Assembly: GCF_030010415.1 (NCBI RefSeq)
Contig: NZ_JASCSA010000004.1
DNA from: Cobetia amphilecti
Lineage (GTDB): Bacteria > Pseudomonadota > Gammaproteobacteria > Pseudomonadales > Halomonadaceae
DNA length: 64,000 nucleotides
Strand: one strand, 5' to 3'
Made by a program: the position numbers and the translations under genes. Below the pieces are notes generated by a model. That model saw only the letters and a list, made by a program, of their open reading frames with translations, did not search any database and was not told the DNA's origin. Of the stretch, positions 41,065 to 50,697 are shown in pieces (positions within the stretch are counted from its first letter, which is position 1; each line of letters opens with the position of its first letter).

Positions 41065-42487
41065 TGCGCGTCAGCACCAATCCCGCCAGCAGCAGCGCCC
41101 CCATCGCTATCGCCCAGAGCGTCATTGCGCGCTCCACTTCCGCTCGCTCTGCACAGCGCAGCAGCTGGAAGACCGTGATCAAGGGCAGCATGTAGCGCGT
41201 CTCGATCAGCTCCCGCGTGCAGATCATCAAGGCGAGCATCACCAGCAGCAGACCACCATGCCCCAGCCGCAGCGGTGCCCTCAGCCACCAGAGCGCCATG
41301 CTGGTGGTCAGCAGCATGGTCACCCACAGCCCCACCGGGTACTCATTGAGCCATAACAGCCAGCTATTGCGGATCGTCCAGCGCTGGAAATTGTAGTCAT
41401 GCGTCACCTCAAGGCTCATCACCAGCATGACCCACACACCCGCCAGCGCCCCCAGCAGCAGAATGCCCCGCCATGGCCAGGTACCCCGGGTGCACAGACG
41501 CCACAGCAGATGCCACTGACGCGGCAGGTCGGCCAGCCACAACGGCAGAAACACCACGCCGATCACGCCCAGGTAATAGCCGAGATTGCCGGTGTGCCAA
41601 CCGGTCTGATGGCGGGTGGTATCGCCCATGGCAATGCCGTCGTTCCAGACGACAAACCCGATGAAGGCGGCCACCGGAATCACGGCCACCCACCACCAGC
41701 GCACGATCAGCCCCCACCAGACGGAAAGCTGGGATAGCGGTGAGCGCAGCGGTGGCGCCATGCCGACAGCCTGCGACCGAGCCCCTGCCTGCGCATGCGT
41801 CATGAACAGCAACAGACCGCCCCACAACCCGAGCAGCACGATGCTGTCCTGTCGCAAGCCGAGACCAGCCAGGATCAACACCAGCAACAGCAGACGCCGC
41901 TCACGCACCAGCGCGACGAGCTGCAGCGCGACCAGCACGATGATCCACGGGTCGGTATACACCAGCGCCAGATAGGGGAAGATGATCGGCAGCCATAGCC
42001 ACTGCCAGCTCTGACGGTTCGCCTGTTGCTGGGCGCCGCTCTCATCGAGCATGGGGTCCAGGCGCCGATAGACGCTCGGCAGCGCCCGCCAGACCATGCA
42101 CGCCATGACACCGAAGCCGAGCAGCGACAGGCCCCGCACCCAGTTCACCGAGGGCATTTCAGGCCAGCGCCCGGCCATGGCGTCAGCCGCCAGGGGAAGA
42201 TTGAGCCACTCCCCCAACGTCTGGAGTGCCATCAGCGTCACCGCCATGGTGGCGTGATACAGGGTCAGGGTGGTCAGCTTGGGATGCTGACTCCAGTCGC
42301 CGGCGAGAAACTGGCGAATCTGCGCGAAATGCACTCCCTCATCGACGAAAGGGATCGGCAGGCAAAGACTCACCAGCCACAGGGAAACGCTCAGGCACGC
42401 CCCCAGTGCGAGCAACACAAGCCCCACCTTCAAGGGCCAGCGATGTCTGGCGCGCGCGTATCCCATGCGCTGATCGAGTGACGACAT
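41054..42487 (-). CDS. Multi-pass membrane protein, ALG10-like GT-C glycosyltransferase
   Basis: A 477-residue inner-membrane protein with about ten to twelve hydrophobic segments. After the first helix it has Pro-Phe-Val-Asp-Glu-Gly-Val-His-Phe-Ala-Gln and then Pro-Lys-Leu-Thr-Thr-Leu-Thr-Leu-Tyr. These recall the Asp-Glu-x-x-His-x-x-Gln and Lys-Ile-Thr-Thr-Pro-Pro-Gly-Leu-Tyr motifs of eukaryotic ALG10 glucosyltransferases. Arg-Gln-Asp-Ser-Ile and Glu-Thr-Arg-Tyr-Met-Leu-Pro fit later conserved parts. It probably moves a sugar from a lipid-linked donor on the periplasmic side. Substrates are unknown and no glycan genes surround it. Confidence 0.7.
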   Translation of the reverse strand: MSSLDQRMGYARARHRWPLKVGLVLLALGACLSVSLWLVSLCLPIPFVDEGVHFAQIRQFLAGDWSQHPKLTTLTLYHATMAVTLMALQTLGEWLNLPLAADAMAGRWPEMPSVNWVRGLSLLGFGVMACMVWRALPSVYRRLDPMLDESGAQQQANRQSWQWLWLPIIFPYLALVYTDPWIIVLVALQLVALVRERRLLLLVLILAGLGLRQDSIVLLGLWGGLLLFMTHAQAGARSQAVGMAPPLRSPLSQLSVWWGLIVRWWWVAVIPVAAFIGFVVWNDGIAMGDTTRHQTGWHTGNLGYYLGVIGVVFLPLWLADLPRQWHLLWRLCTRGTWPWRGILLLGALAGVWVMLVMSLEVTHDYNFQRWTIRNSWLLWLNEYPVGLWVTMLLTTSMALWWLRAPLRLGHGGLLLVMLALMICTRELIETRYMLPLITVFQLLRCAERAEVERAMTLWAIAMGALLLAGLVLTRTLP

Positions 42488-42753
42488 ATCCTTGTCTCCT
42501 TGTCAGACCTCCCCTGAGAAAGCCGTTCACGGCCCTCTCCAAAGGGAAATCCCGTGTCACCAGTATCGGCAGGCCGGCGCGGATTTTTCCAGTCTGGCCA
42601 TGCACTTTGCCCCTCCAAGGCTCGCGGCAGTACAATGCGCTCAGTCTGCTTCGCTGATACGCCTGTAAAAGGCGTGCCGAAGACCTGCCTGTTCATGCTT
42701 CGCGACTGCGAAGCGTACCGATCAAAGCGACAAGTCGAGGGATCGCTGAGCCC

Positions 42754-44484
42754 ATGCGTGCCAGTCAACTGCTGATTTCCACTCTCAAGGAAACCCCGTC
42801 CGACGCCGAAGTCGTCAGCCACCAGCTGATGCTGCGGGCCGGTTTCATCCGTCGCCTGACCTCCGGCCTCTACACCTGGATGCCACTGGGCCTGCGCACG
42901 CTGCGCAAGGTCGAGCGCATCGTGCGTGAAGAGATGGACCGCTCCGGTGCCCAGGAACTGCTGATGCCAGCCGTGCAGCCAGCCGAGCTGTGGCAGGAAT
43001 CCGGTCGCTGGGAGCAGTACGGCCCCGAGCTGCTGCGCGTGGTTGACCGTCACCAGCGCGACTACTGTGTCGGCCCGACCCACGAGGAAGTCATCACCGA
43101 CCTCGCGCGTCGTGAGCTGAACAGCTACAAGCAGCTGCCGGCCAACTTCTATCAGGTCCAGACCAAGTTCCGCGACGAGATTCGTCCGCGCTTCGGTGTG
43201 ATGCGCTCACGCGAGTTCGTGATGAAGGATGGTTACTCCTTCCACCTGGGCGAAGAATCCCTGAAAGAGACCTATCAGGTGATGTACGACACCTACGTGC
43301 GCATCTTCACGCGCCTGGGCCTCGACTTCCGCCCCGTCATCGCCGACAACGGCTCCATCGGTGGCACCGGCTCCCACGAATTCCACGTGCTGGCCGCCTC
43401 CGGTGAAGACGCCATCGCCTTCTCCACCGGCTCCGATTTCGCCGCCAACATCGAGAAGTGTGAAGCGCTGCCGGCACCGCTGGGCGAGACGCCTGAGCGC
43501 GCGGCACCGACCCAGGAGATGCAGCTGGTCGACACGCCGAACGCCAGGACCATCGCCGCACTGGTCGAGCAGCACGGTCTGGACATCAAGAAGACCGTCA
43601 AGACGCTGATCGTCAAGGCGGCCGAAGGCGTCGAAGGTGGTCTGATCGCGCTGATGGTGCGTGGCGACCACGAGCTGAACGAGATCAAGGCCGAGCACCT
43701 GCCGCAGGTCGCCGAGCCGCTGACCATGGCCAGCGACGAGGAAGTGCGCGCCGCCGTCGGCGCTGGTTTCGGCTCCCTCGGTCCGGTCGGCCTCGAGATG
43801 CCGATCATCATCGATCGCAGCGTCGCGCTGATGAGCGATTTCGGTGCCGGTGCCAATATCGAAGGCAAGCACCACTTCGGCCTCAACTGGGAGCGCGATC
43901 TGCCGCTGCCGGAGATCGCCGATATCCGCAACGTCGTCGCCGGTGATCCGTCACCGGACGGCCAGGGCGTGATCGACATCGCACGCGGTATCGAGGTGGG
44001 TCACATCTTCCAGCTCGGCACCAAGTACTCCGAAGCCATGAACGCCACCGTGCTCGACGAGAACGGCAAGGCGCAGCCGCTGTCCATGGGCTGCTACGGC
44101 ATCGGCGTGACCCGCGTGGTCGCCGCTGCCATCGAGCAGGGCAACGACAAGGGCGGCATCGTGCTGCCGGAAGCCATCGCGCCCTTCCAGGTCGCCATCG
44201 TGCCGATGAACGCCCACAAGTCCGTGCGTGTCAGCGAGACAGCCGAGCGCGTCTATCAGGAGCTGACCGCCGCCGGTTACGACGTGCTGCTGGATGATCG
44301 TGATCTGCGCCCGGGCAACAAGTTCGCCGACGGCGAGCTGCTGGGCATTCCGCATCGTCTGGTGATCGGTGATCGCGGTCTCGACAATGGCGAGTACGAG
44401 TACAAGGGTCGCACCGATGCCGAAGCGACCATGATCGCCATCGACAGCCTGCTGGACTTCCTGGCCGAGCGCAGCGCGAGCTGA
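42754..44484 (+). CDS. proS: Prolyl-tRNA synthetase
   Basis: A 576-residue class II aminoacyl-tRNA synthetase of the bacterial type. The catalytic core (1-220 and about 405-470) has motif 2 in Lys-Phe-Arg-Asp-Glu-Ile-Arg-Pro-Arg-Phe-Gly and motif 3 in Gly-Cys-Tyr-Gly-Ile-Gly-Val-Thr-Arg. A YbaK-like editing insertion covers about residues 225-400. The anticodon-binding domain is C-terminal. The ATG at 42754 gives the normal Met-Arg-Ala-Ser-Gln start. Confidence 0.97.
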   Translation: MRASQLLISTLKETPSDAEVVSHQLMLRAGFIRRLTSGLYTWMPLGLRTLRKVERIVREEMDRSGAQELLMPAVQPAELWQESGRWEQYGPELLRVVDRHQRDYCVGPTHEEVITDLARRELNSYKQLPANFYQVQTKFRDEIRPRFGVMRSREFVMKDGYSFHLGEESLKETYQVMYDTYVRIFTRLGLDFRPVIADNGSIGGTGSHEFHVLAASGEDAIAFSTGSDFAANIEKCEALPAPLGETPERAAPTQEMQLVDTPNARTIAALVEQHGLDIKKTVKTLIVKAAEGVEGGLIALMVRGDHELNEIKAEHLPQVAEPLTMASDEEVRAAVGAGFGSLGPVGLEMPIIIDRSVALMSDFGAGANIEGKHHFGLNWERDLPLPEIADIRNVVAGDPSPDGQGVIDIARGIEVGHIFQLGTKYSEAMNATVLDENGKAQPLSMGCYGIGVTRVVAAAIEQGNDKGGIVLPEAIAPFQVAIVPMNAHKSVRVSETAERVYQELTAAGYDVLLDDRDLRPGNKFADGELLGIPHRLVIGDRGLDNGEYEYKGRTDAEATMIAIDSLLDFLAERSAS

Positions 44485-44535
44485 ACTCGAGCAGCCTGAG
44501 CCACTCGCTCACAGCTGACGCTATCGCAGTACCCA

Positions 44536-44572
44536 AGACAGCCCGCTCCTCTTCTCGAGGGGCGGGCTGTCT
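44536..44572 (+). terminator. Terminator after proS
   Basis: AGACAGCCCGC / GCGGGCTGTCT stem (44536-44546, 44562-44572) with an inner CCTC/GAGG pairing. The tail is CGTTATCT. Confidence 0.8.
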
Positions 44573-44659
44573 CGTTATCTGCCTTCCTTGAACATCCCAT
44601 TACCGTCAACGCCGCGGTAACGGCATAATGGCGCCATGACTGATACGCAGGGACTGCGC

Positions 44660-45502
44660 ATGACCATCTCATCGATTTCCCCTTCAGCGCCGCCCGTAAA
44701 TGGCGCTGCAGGTGGCACCTCACACCGCCGCCTGCGCCCGTGGCTGGCCGCTGTCCTGCTGACGCTGAGCGCCGCGTCTACCGGACTGACAAGCCCCTCG
44801 GTGCAGGCCGCCGCCGCTATCCCCGAGCATGGGCTGTCGCCGGGGCTACGTGACAGCCTGCGCGAGGCCTTGGCCGAACCCGAGGCCTTCGAGGACCCCA
44901 TCGATGCCCTGCATTGGGTATTGAGCATGCAGCAGCGTCTGGAGCGCTACATGCCCGACCGCGCCGCGCGCATCGACCTGCTGCGCAAGGTACGCCGCGA
45001 AGCGACGCGCACAGGCCTGGCACCGGAGCTGATCCTGTCCGTCATCCAGGTCGAGAGCGCCTTCAAACCCACCGCGGTCTCCCACGCCGGTGCTCGCGGC
45101 CTGATGCAGGTCATGCCGTTCTGGAAGCGTGAGATCGGCGAGCCCGACGACAACCTGCTCGATCAGGACACCAGCCTGCGCTACGGCGCCACCATCCTTG
45201 CCCACTATCTCAAGCGCGAGAAAGGCGATATCACCGATGCGCTGGCACGCTACAACGGCAGCCTCGGCAAGACCTGGTACCCGGAGCGGGTGATGCGCGC
45301 CTGGACCACCCGCTGGTGGTATCAGGCGCCGGCACCCTTCGTCGCCGAACGCACGCCCGAAGGCCTAGTCGACACCGCCGACGAAGACGCGTCACGACAC
45401 GCCGAGACCAGCAGCACTGAGTCAGGCCAGGAACCGCTCGCCGCCGAGGATACTTTCGACGGCCCTGCCAACCGCTCGCTGGCCGCCGGCGGCAGTCCCT
45501 GA
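44660..45502 (+). CDS. Lytic murein transglycosylase (SLT domain)
   Basis: About 280 residues. A signal peptide (hydrophobic core near residues 28-50, ending Val-Gln-Ala) exports it to the periplasm. The SLT domain (about 115-215) has the catalytic Glu in Val-Ile-Gln-Val-Glu-Ser-Ala-Phe, then Gly-Ala-Arg-Gly-Leu-Met-Gln-Val-Met-Pro and Tyr-Asn-Gly-Ser, all family hallmarks. It cleaves peptidoglycan glycan strands. The C-terminal 50 residues are Ser/Glu/Asp-rich and outside the domain. The start could also be at 44636; 44660 has the better AGGGA site. Confidence 0.9.
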   Translation: MTISSISPSAPPVNGAAGGTSHRRLRPWLAAVLLTLSAASTGLTSPSVQAAAAIPEHGLSPGLRDSLREALAEPEAFEDPIDALHWVLSMQQRLERYMPDRAARIDLLRKVRREATRTGLAPELILSVIQVESAFKPTAVSHAGARGLMQVMPFWKREIGEPDDNLLDQDTSLRYGATILAHYLKREKGDITDALARYNGSLGKTWYPERVMRAWTTRWWYQAPAPFVAERTPEGLVDTADEDASRHAETSSTESGQEPLAAEDTFDGPANRSLAAGGSP

Positions 45503-45557
45503 CACGCCCGACAGCAGGTGATGACAGCAGCTGTCGACGAGAAAAGCAGCAGACACG

Positions 45558-45593
45558 AAAAAGCCTCGCCCGGAACACCGGGCGAGGCTTTTT
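45558..45593. terminator. Bidirectional terminator between the transglycosylase and pckA
   Basis: A 16-bp stem AAAAAGCCTCGCCCGG / CCGGGCGAGGCTTTTT with an AACA loop. Confidence 0.94.
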
Positions 45594-45624
45594 GCTTACC
45601 GCTTGCGATCAATCCCGCTGATCG

Positions 45625-47184
45625 TCAGACCAGGGTCGGGCCTGCCGCGATGATCGCCTCATCCACGCCGGCGAACTTCTTGAAGTTCTCGACGAACTTG
45701 GCTGACAGGTCACGCGCCTTGCTGTCGTAGGCGGCGCGGTCTTCCCAGGTCTCACGCGGGTCGAGCAGGCTTGAGTCGACGCCCGGCACGCGCACCGGCA
45801 CATCCAGGTTGAGCACGTCGATGTGACGCGTCTCGATGTCCGCCAGCGCACCGTTCTGGATCGCGCTGATGATGCCGCGCGTGGTCGGAATGGAGAAGCG
45901 TGAGCCGCCCTCACCGTAGGAGCCACCGGTCCAGCCGGTGTTGACCAGGTAGACGCGTGAGCCAAAGGCATCGATGCGCTTGATCAGCAGGTCGGCGTAT
46001 TCACGTGCCGGACGCGGGAAGAACGGCGCGCCGAAGCAGGTGGAGAAGGTGGCTTCGAGACCGGCGGTGGAGCCCATCTCGGTGGAGCCGACCTTGGCGG
46101 TGTAGCCGGACAGGAAGTGGTAGGCAGCGGCCTGCTTGCTGAGCACGGACACCGGCGGCAGCACGCCGGACATGTCGCAGGTCAGGAAGACGATGGCATT
46201 CGGCTCGCCGGCACGGTTTTCCGGCACGCGCTTCTCGATGTGCTCCAGCGGGTAGGCGGCACGCGAGTTCTGGCTCAGACGGTCATCGCCGTAATCCGCG
46301 CCACGACGGTCATCCAGCACCACGTTTTCCAGCACGGCACCGAACTTGATCGCGTTCCAGATCACCGACTCGTTCTTCTGGGACAGGTCGATGCACTTGG
46401 CGTAGCAGCCGCCTTCGATGTTGAAGACGGTGCCTTCGCCCCAGCCATGCTCGTCATCACCGATCAGGTAACGCGCCGGGTCGGCGGACAGGGTGGTCTT
46501 GCCGGTGCCGGACAGGCCGAAGAACAGCGTGGTCTCGCCGTCGTCACCGACGTTGGCGGAGCAGTGCATCGGCAGCACGTCCTTTTCCGGCAGCAGGAAG
46601 TTCTGCACCGAGAACATGGCCTTCTTCATCTCACCGGCGTAACGCATGCCCGCCAGCAGGACGCGACGACGCGCGAAGTTGATCAGCACGACGCCGTCGG
46701 AGTTGGTGCCATCACGCTGTGGCTCGCAGGTGAAGTGCGGCGCGTTGAGGATGGTCCACTCGCTCTTGTCCTTGGCATTGAAGCTGTCCGGACGCACGAA
46801 CATGGTACGCGCGAACAGGTTGTGCCAGGCCGTCTCGGTGGTCACGCGGATCGGCAGGTAGTGCTCGAGGTCAGCGCCGACATGCAGCTCGGAGACGAAG
46901 CTGTCGCGCTCGCCGAGGTAGTCCTCGACGCGCTCCCACAGGGCGTCGAAACGCTCCGGGCTGAACGGGCGATTGACGCTGCCCCAGTCGATGGCGTCCG
47001 AGGTGGACGGCTCGTCGACGATGAAGCGGTCGTTCGGGGAGCGTCCGCTACGGGCGCCCGTCTCCACGACCAGCGCGCCGTTGTCGGCCAGACGTCCTTC
47101 GCCGCGAGCCACTGCCAGCTCGATCAGCTCTGCGCTGCTGAGATTGGTGTGAGTGGTCACCGCACTGTCTTGATGCTTGCTCAT
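45625..47184 (-). CDS. pckA: Phosphoenolpyruvate carboxykinase (ATP)
   Basis: A 519-residue gluconeogenic enzyme converting oxaloacetate and ATP to phosphoenolpyruvate. The P-loop is Gly-Leu-Ser-Gly-Thr-Gly-Lys-Thr-Thr-Leu, followed by Ile-Gly-Asp-Asp-Glu-His-Gly-Trp for metal binding. Growth on acetyl-CoA from taurine would need this step to make sugars. It closes the conserved run yrfG-hslR-hslO-pckA. Confidence 0.97.
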   Translation of the reverse strand: MSKHQDSAVTTHTNLSSAELIELAVARGEGRLADNGALVVETGARSGRSPNDRFIVDEPSTSDAIDWGSVNRPFSPERFDALWERVEDYLGERDSFVSELHVGADLEHYLPIRVTTETAWHNLFARTMFVRPDSFNAKDKSEWTILNAPHFTCEPQRDGTNSDGVVLINFARRRVLLAGMRYAGEMKKAMFSVQNFLLPEKDVLPMHCSANVGDDGETTLFFGLSGTGKTTLSADPARYLIGDDEHGWGEGTVFNIEGGCYAKCIDLSQKNESVIWNAIKFGAVLENVVLDDRRGADYGDDRLSQNSRAAYPLEHIEKRVPENRAGEPNAIVFLTCDMSGVLPPVSVLSKQAAAYHFLSGYTAKVGSTEMGSTAGLEATFSTCFGAPFFPRPAREYADLLIKRIDAFGSRVYLVNTGWTGGSYGEGGSRFSIPTTRGIISAIQNGALADIETRHIDVLNLDVPVRVPGVDSSLLDPRETWEDRAAYDSKARDLSAKFVENFKKFAGVDEAIIAAGPTLV

Positions 47185-47493
47185 TCGCGTCTCCGCGGCT
47201 CAGGGCCGCCCTCTCTCTTGATGGCTGAAGCCAGATGCCCGAGGTACATGCCACAGGCTTATTTTGTGATCGATCGTTGCTGCCCGATCGCGCATGACGG
47301 CATGCCATGACACCGTCGATACCACCAGCACAGGGCATCCGGCCCTGTGCTGGCAAGGCATTATGGCAAAAAGGGTGTCGGGCGGAAACGCCCATTGTTG
47401 CAACACTTTGGCGCAGTCGCCGTCGCCTGACGGACGACGATATGTCAGACAATCATCATCCCCGTGGCCAGCCGCCGGCGCGTCGGGAAATGC
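47185..47493 (-). promoter_or_regulatory. Region between hslO and pckA
   Basis: About 310 bp holding the pckA promoter. A 12-bp perfect hairpin CCAGCACAGGGC / GCCCTGTGCTGG (47325-47353) is probably the hslO terminator, though its T-tract is poor. No gene was seen. Confidence 0.55.
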
Positions 47494-48423
47494 TCAATGC
47501 ACGATGGGGCTTTCGGCGTCAGGATCTTCGATGATCGCTTCCACTTCCGCGGCACTGAAGGAATAGCGGGTATGGCAGAAGTGACACTGGGTGGCCAGCT
47601 CGCCCTGCTCGGCGACGATCTGACGCAGCTCGTCGGCGGCGATGCTGTGCAGGGCAGCGCCCAGACGCTCGCGCGAACAGGTGCAGCCGAAACGCAGCGC
47701 CTTCGGCTCATAGATGCGCACGGTTTCTTCGTGATAGAGACGATGCAGCACATCCTGCTGCTCCAGCGTCAGCAGCTCCTCGGCCTTGAGGGTCTCGGCC
47801 AGATGCACAACGCGCTCCCAGGCATCCGGGTCCTTGTTGGCGTCATCGTTGGGCAGCTGCTGCAGCATCACGCCGCCGGTGCGCTTGCCATCGGCCATCA
47901 GCCACAGGCGGGTCGGCAGCTGCTCTGACTGGCTGAAGTAGCTCTCCAGGCAGCCGGCGAGGCTGTCCTGATCGATGGCCACGATGCCCTGATAGCGTTT
48001 GCCTTCACGCGGGTCGAGGGTGATCACGATCTGACCCTGGCCGACCAGCTCCTGCAGGCTGGACTCTTCCGTCGGCAACACCGCCTCATCGCTGAGACGT
48101 GCGATGGCGCGCAGCTCGCCGCCGGGGTTCGACTCGGCCATCAGCTGGCGCACGATACCGGTACCGCGCACTTCCAGCGTCATGGTGCCATCGAGCTTGA
48201 TGGTCTCGGTCAGCAGCGCCACGGCCGCCAGCATCTCGCCCAGCTGGCGCGAGATGGCCTGCGGGTAGGAGTGACGATCGAGCACCTCGGCGTAGGCCTT
48301 GTCGAGTGTGACGATCTCGCCACGCACGTTGGTGGCATCGAACAGGAAGCGCTGGATCTGATCGAAGCTCGGCGCGGCCGCATCGTCAGTGGAATGGGAA
48401 TCTTGCATGTCGTGTTCGCTCAT
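47494..48423 (-). CDS. hslO: Redox-regulated chaperonin Hsp33
   Basis: A 309-residue chaperone that is switched on by oxidation. The zinc-binding cysteines Cys247-x-Cys249 and Cys280-x-x-Cys283 form the C-terminal redox switch. The N-terminal core begins with Asp-Gln-Ile-Gln-Arg-Phe-Leu-Phe-Asp after an acidic 20-residue lead. It lies between hslR and pckA, as in E. coli. Confidence 0.96.
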   Translation of the reverse strand: MSEHDMQDSHSTDDAAAPSFDQIQRFLFDATNVRGEIVTLDKAYAEVLDRHSYPQAISRQLGEMLAAVALLTETIKLDGTMTLEVRGTGIVRQLMAESNPGGELRAIARLSDEAVLPTEESSLQELVGQGQIVITLDPREGKRYQGIVAIDQDSLAGCLESYFSQSEQLPTRLWLMADGKRTGGVMLQQLPNDDANKDPDAWERVVHLAETLKAEELLTLEQQDVLHRLYHEETVRIYEPKALRFGCTCSRERLGAALHSIAADELRQIVAEQGELATQCHFCHTRYSFSAAEVEAIIEDPDAESPIVH

Positions 48424-48562
48424 TGAGGGACCTCAAGGCAGGCGTGAAGGGAGAGCGCACAAGCGCCCCCATGTCAGGCCGCCAACAACGATGTGCTGAC
48501 ACACATCGGTATGGAAATTGTGCCGGTCGGTGCCAAGGCACCCGGCGGTGACTCGCGCTGGC

Positions 48563-48955
48563 TCAGCTATCGGCATCCTGGCGCTGGAAGCGATGGATGT
48601 TGCGACGCTGTTTCTTGTCAGGTCGGCCGGGAGGCGGCGTCATGCCCTGATTGCCGAGGCGACGCGTCTCGGCGTCACGCTCACGGCGCTCGCGGGACTC
48701 CTGCGTCTCCTGATAGAGCTTCTGGGCCTCGGGCGCGCCACGGCGCTGGTCGCTGAGAGCCAGCACCTCGACGACGAGGCGATCCCAGCCCTGCGGCACC
48801 TCGATCACGGCGCCGACCTCGACGGTCTTGGAGGTTTTCACCTTGCCGCCGTTGTACTGGATCTTGCCGCCTTCGATGGCCTTCTTGGCCATGCCACGCG
48901 TCTTGAAGAAGCGCGCTGCCCACAACCACTTGTCGATACGTACCTGATCGCTCAT
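48563..48955 (-). CDS. hslR: Heat shock protein 15 (S4-domain RNA-binding protein)
   Basis: A 130-residue basic protein with an N-terminal S4 domain (about residues 5-70; Val-Arg-Ile-Asp-Lys-Trp-Leu-Trp-Ala-Ala-Arg-Phe-Phe-Lys-Thr-Arg). Hsp15 binds stalled large ribosomal subunits that carry nascent chains. The C-terminal part is Arg/Glu/Lys-rich. The start overlaps the yrfG stop by four bases. Confidence 0.95.
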   Translation of the reverse strand: MSDQVRIDKWLWAARFFKTRGMAKKAIEGGKIQYNGGKVKTSKTVEVGAVIEVPQGWDRLVVEVLALSDQRRGAPEAQKLYQETQESRERRERDAETRRLGNQGMTPPPGRPDKKQRRNIHRFQRQDADS

Positions 48956-49662
48956 GACGCCTCCTTGCCCTCCCCGTCGCTCGAGACTCCGGCATTGGCC
49001 ACCTCAGGGCCCGCACCCTCGGTCAGCACTGCAAAGCCGTCCAGGCCGTGCACACGCTCGAAATCACGCGCAGGGCGCTTCGAGTCCGGCTGACGCACAC
49101 CCAGCAGATGGGCAATGCCATAGGTGTGGGCACTTTCCAGCACCTGGGGATTGTCATCGATGAACAGGGTACGCGCCGGATCGAAGGGCTCGATCTCGTT
49201 GAGCTTGTGCCAGAAGGCCTGCTCTTCCTTGGCGTGGCCCAGATCCGCGGACGACACCACGGCGTCGAAGTAGTCGCCCATGCCGGTCAGCGCGAACTTG
49301 AGATCGATGCCATGACGGTCGGCGTTGGTCGCCAGCACCACGCGTTGCGGCTGATCGCGCAGCCAGGCGAGGAAGTCCTCGGCCTCATGGCGATAGCCGA
49401 TCAGATGCTGCACTTCACGCTTCAGGGCGACGACGTCGAGCTCGAGCTCACGGCTCCAGTAATCGAGGCTGTACCAGTTGAGCGTGCCGGACTCGCTGAT
49501 GATGCGCGCCTTGAGATCGGCCTGCAGCGCCTCATCGAGGCGATGCAGCTCGCAGTAGCGCCTGGGCAGGTGTTCGAGCCAGAAGTGGCTGTCGAAGTGA
49601 AGGTCAAGCAGAGTGCCATCCATGTCCAACAGCACGGTGTCGATAGTGTTCCAGTCAAGCAT
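48952..49662 (-). CDS. yrfG: GMP/IMP nucleotidase (HAD family)
   Basis: A 236-residue HAD-type phosphatase that dephosphorylates purine nucleotides in E. coli. The nucleophile motif Leu-Leu-Asp-Met-Asp-Gly-Thr-Leu-Leu-Asp is at residues 11-20; the late motif reads Thr-Leu-Phe-Ile-Asp-Asp-Asn. It is the first gene of the yrfG-hslR unit. The C-terminal 20 residues are low-complexity. Confidence 0.94.
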   Translation of the reverse strand: MLDWNTIDTVLLDMDGTLLDLHFDSHFWLEHLPRRYCELHRLDEALQADLKARIISESGTLNWYSLDYWSRELELDVVALKREVQHLIGYRHEAEDFLAWLRDQPQRVVLATNADRHGIDLKFALTGMGDYFDAVVSSADLGHAKEEQAFWHKLNEIEPFDPARTLFIDDNPQVLESAHTYGIAHLLGVRQPDSKRPARDFERVHGLDGFAVLTEGAGPEVANAGVSSDGEGKEAS

Positions 49663-49830
49663 CGGATTCTGTCAGCCAGAGGGAAATTTGGCCTCATAGT
49701 GTAAAGCATGGCCCACGGGCGCGCATGTGCAACGAGGGATGATGGCGGCTTGTGATTGCCCCGCTCGCGGTGGCCTGCCACGATGAGCGACAGTGTTCTC
49801 TCTTCTCATACTGCCTCGCGAGGACTTGCG

Positions 49831-50460
49831 ATGGATGATGCGCCAGATACCGTTCACCCGACCATGAGTCATTCAGACGCCAGCCACGCGCTGACGCCGC
49901 CGCAGATCGACTCACGCCGCGAGGTCGCACGCTCGCGCCTGTTCGCCGTCGAAGCGCTGGAGTTGACCTTCTCCAATGGTGCCACCCGCAGCTTCGAGCG
50001 CCTCAAGAGCGGCGGTCACGGCGCGGTGATGATCGTTGCCATGCCCGACCCCGACCACGTGCTGCTGATCCGTGAATATGCCGCTGGCCCTGAGCAATAT
50101 GTGCTGACGCTGCCCAAGGGCCTGATCGACCCGGGCGAGGACCCGGTGACCGCCGCCAATCGCGAATTGATGGAAGAATGCGGTTATGGCGCGCACAACA
50201 TCGAGCCACTGGCCGAACTGAGCCTGGCACCCAACTACATGGATCACCGCATGAACGTGATGCTGGCGCGCGATCTGTTCGAAAAGCGCCTGCCGGGCGA
50301 TGAACCGGAACCGCTGGTCGTCGAGCGCCACCGTCTCGATGAGCTACCGGCGCTGCTGGCGCGTGAGGACTTCCACGAGGCGCGCGCGATCGCGGCGCTG
50401 TTCATGGCCCGCGAACGCCTGCTGGCCGGAGAAGATACCTACAGCCCTCGCTGGTGGTAG
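49831..50460 (+). CDS. nudE: Nudix hydrolase NudE (ADP compounds)
   Basis: A 209-residue hydrolase of ADP-ribose, NADH and Ap3A-type compounds. The Nudix box is complete: Gly-Leu-Ile-Asp-Pro-Gly-Glu, then Arg-Glu-Leu-Met-Glu-Glu-Cys-Gly-Tyr. The ATG at 49831 has AGGA upstream; earlier in-frame starts exist at 49756 and 49783. It is divergent from yrfG, as in E. coli where igaA lies between. Confidence 0.93.
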   Translation: MDDAPDTVHPTMSHSDASHALTPPQIDSRREVARSRLFAVEALELTFSNGATRSFERLKSGGHGAVMIVAMPDPDHVLLIREYAAGPEQYVLTLPKGLIDPGEDPVTAANRELMEECGYGAHNIEPLAELSLAPNYMDHRMNVMLARDLFEKRLPGDEPEPLVVERHRLDELPALLAREDFHEARAIAALFMARERLLAGEDTYSPRWW

Positions 50461-50563
50461 GGGCTTGATGACAGGCATTGGTGGCAAGCACCGATGACAA
50501 GCACCTGAGGGCCCAGCCCCCTCTTTCCTGCTCCTCACACCCTGCCTTGCATGCTCCCATACG

Positions 50564-50598
50564 ACGACAAGCCCCCGCCAATGGCGGGGGCTTGTCGT
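50564..50598 (+). terminator. Terminator between nudE and the small secreted-protein gene
   Basis: A 16-bp perfect stem ACGACAAGCCCCCGCC / GGCGGGGGCTTGTCGT with a 3-base loop. Confidence 0.9.
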
Positions 50599-50697
50599 TT
50601 CACTCGCGATGCGCTCAAGCGGGTCGTGCTGGCGACTCGTTCAGGCACCGCAAGATCCATTGCGGGTCTGGCCTGAGACCAGACCGTCAAGACACGC

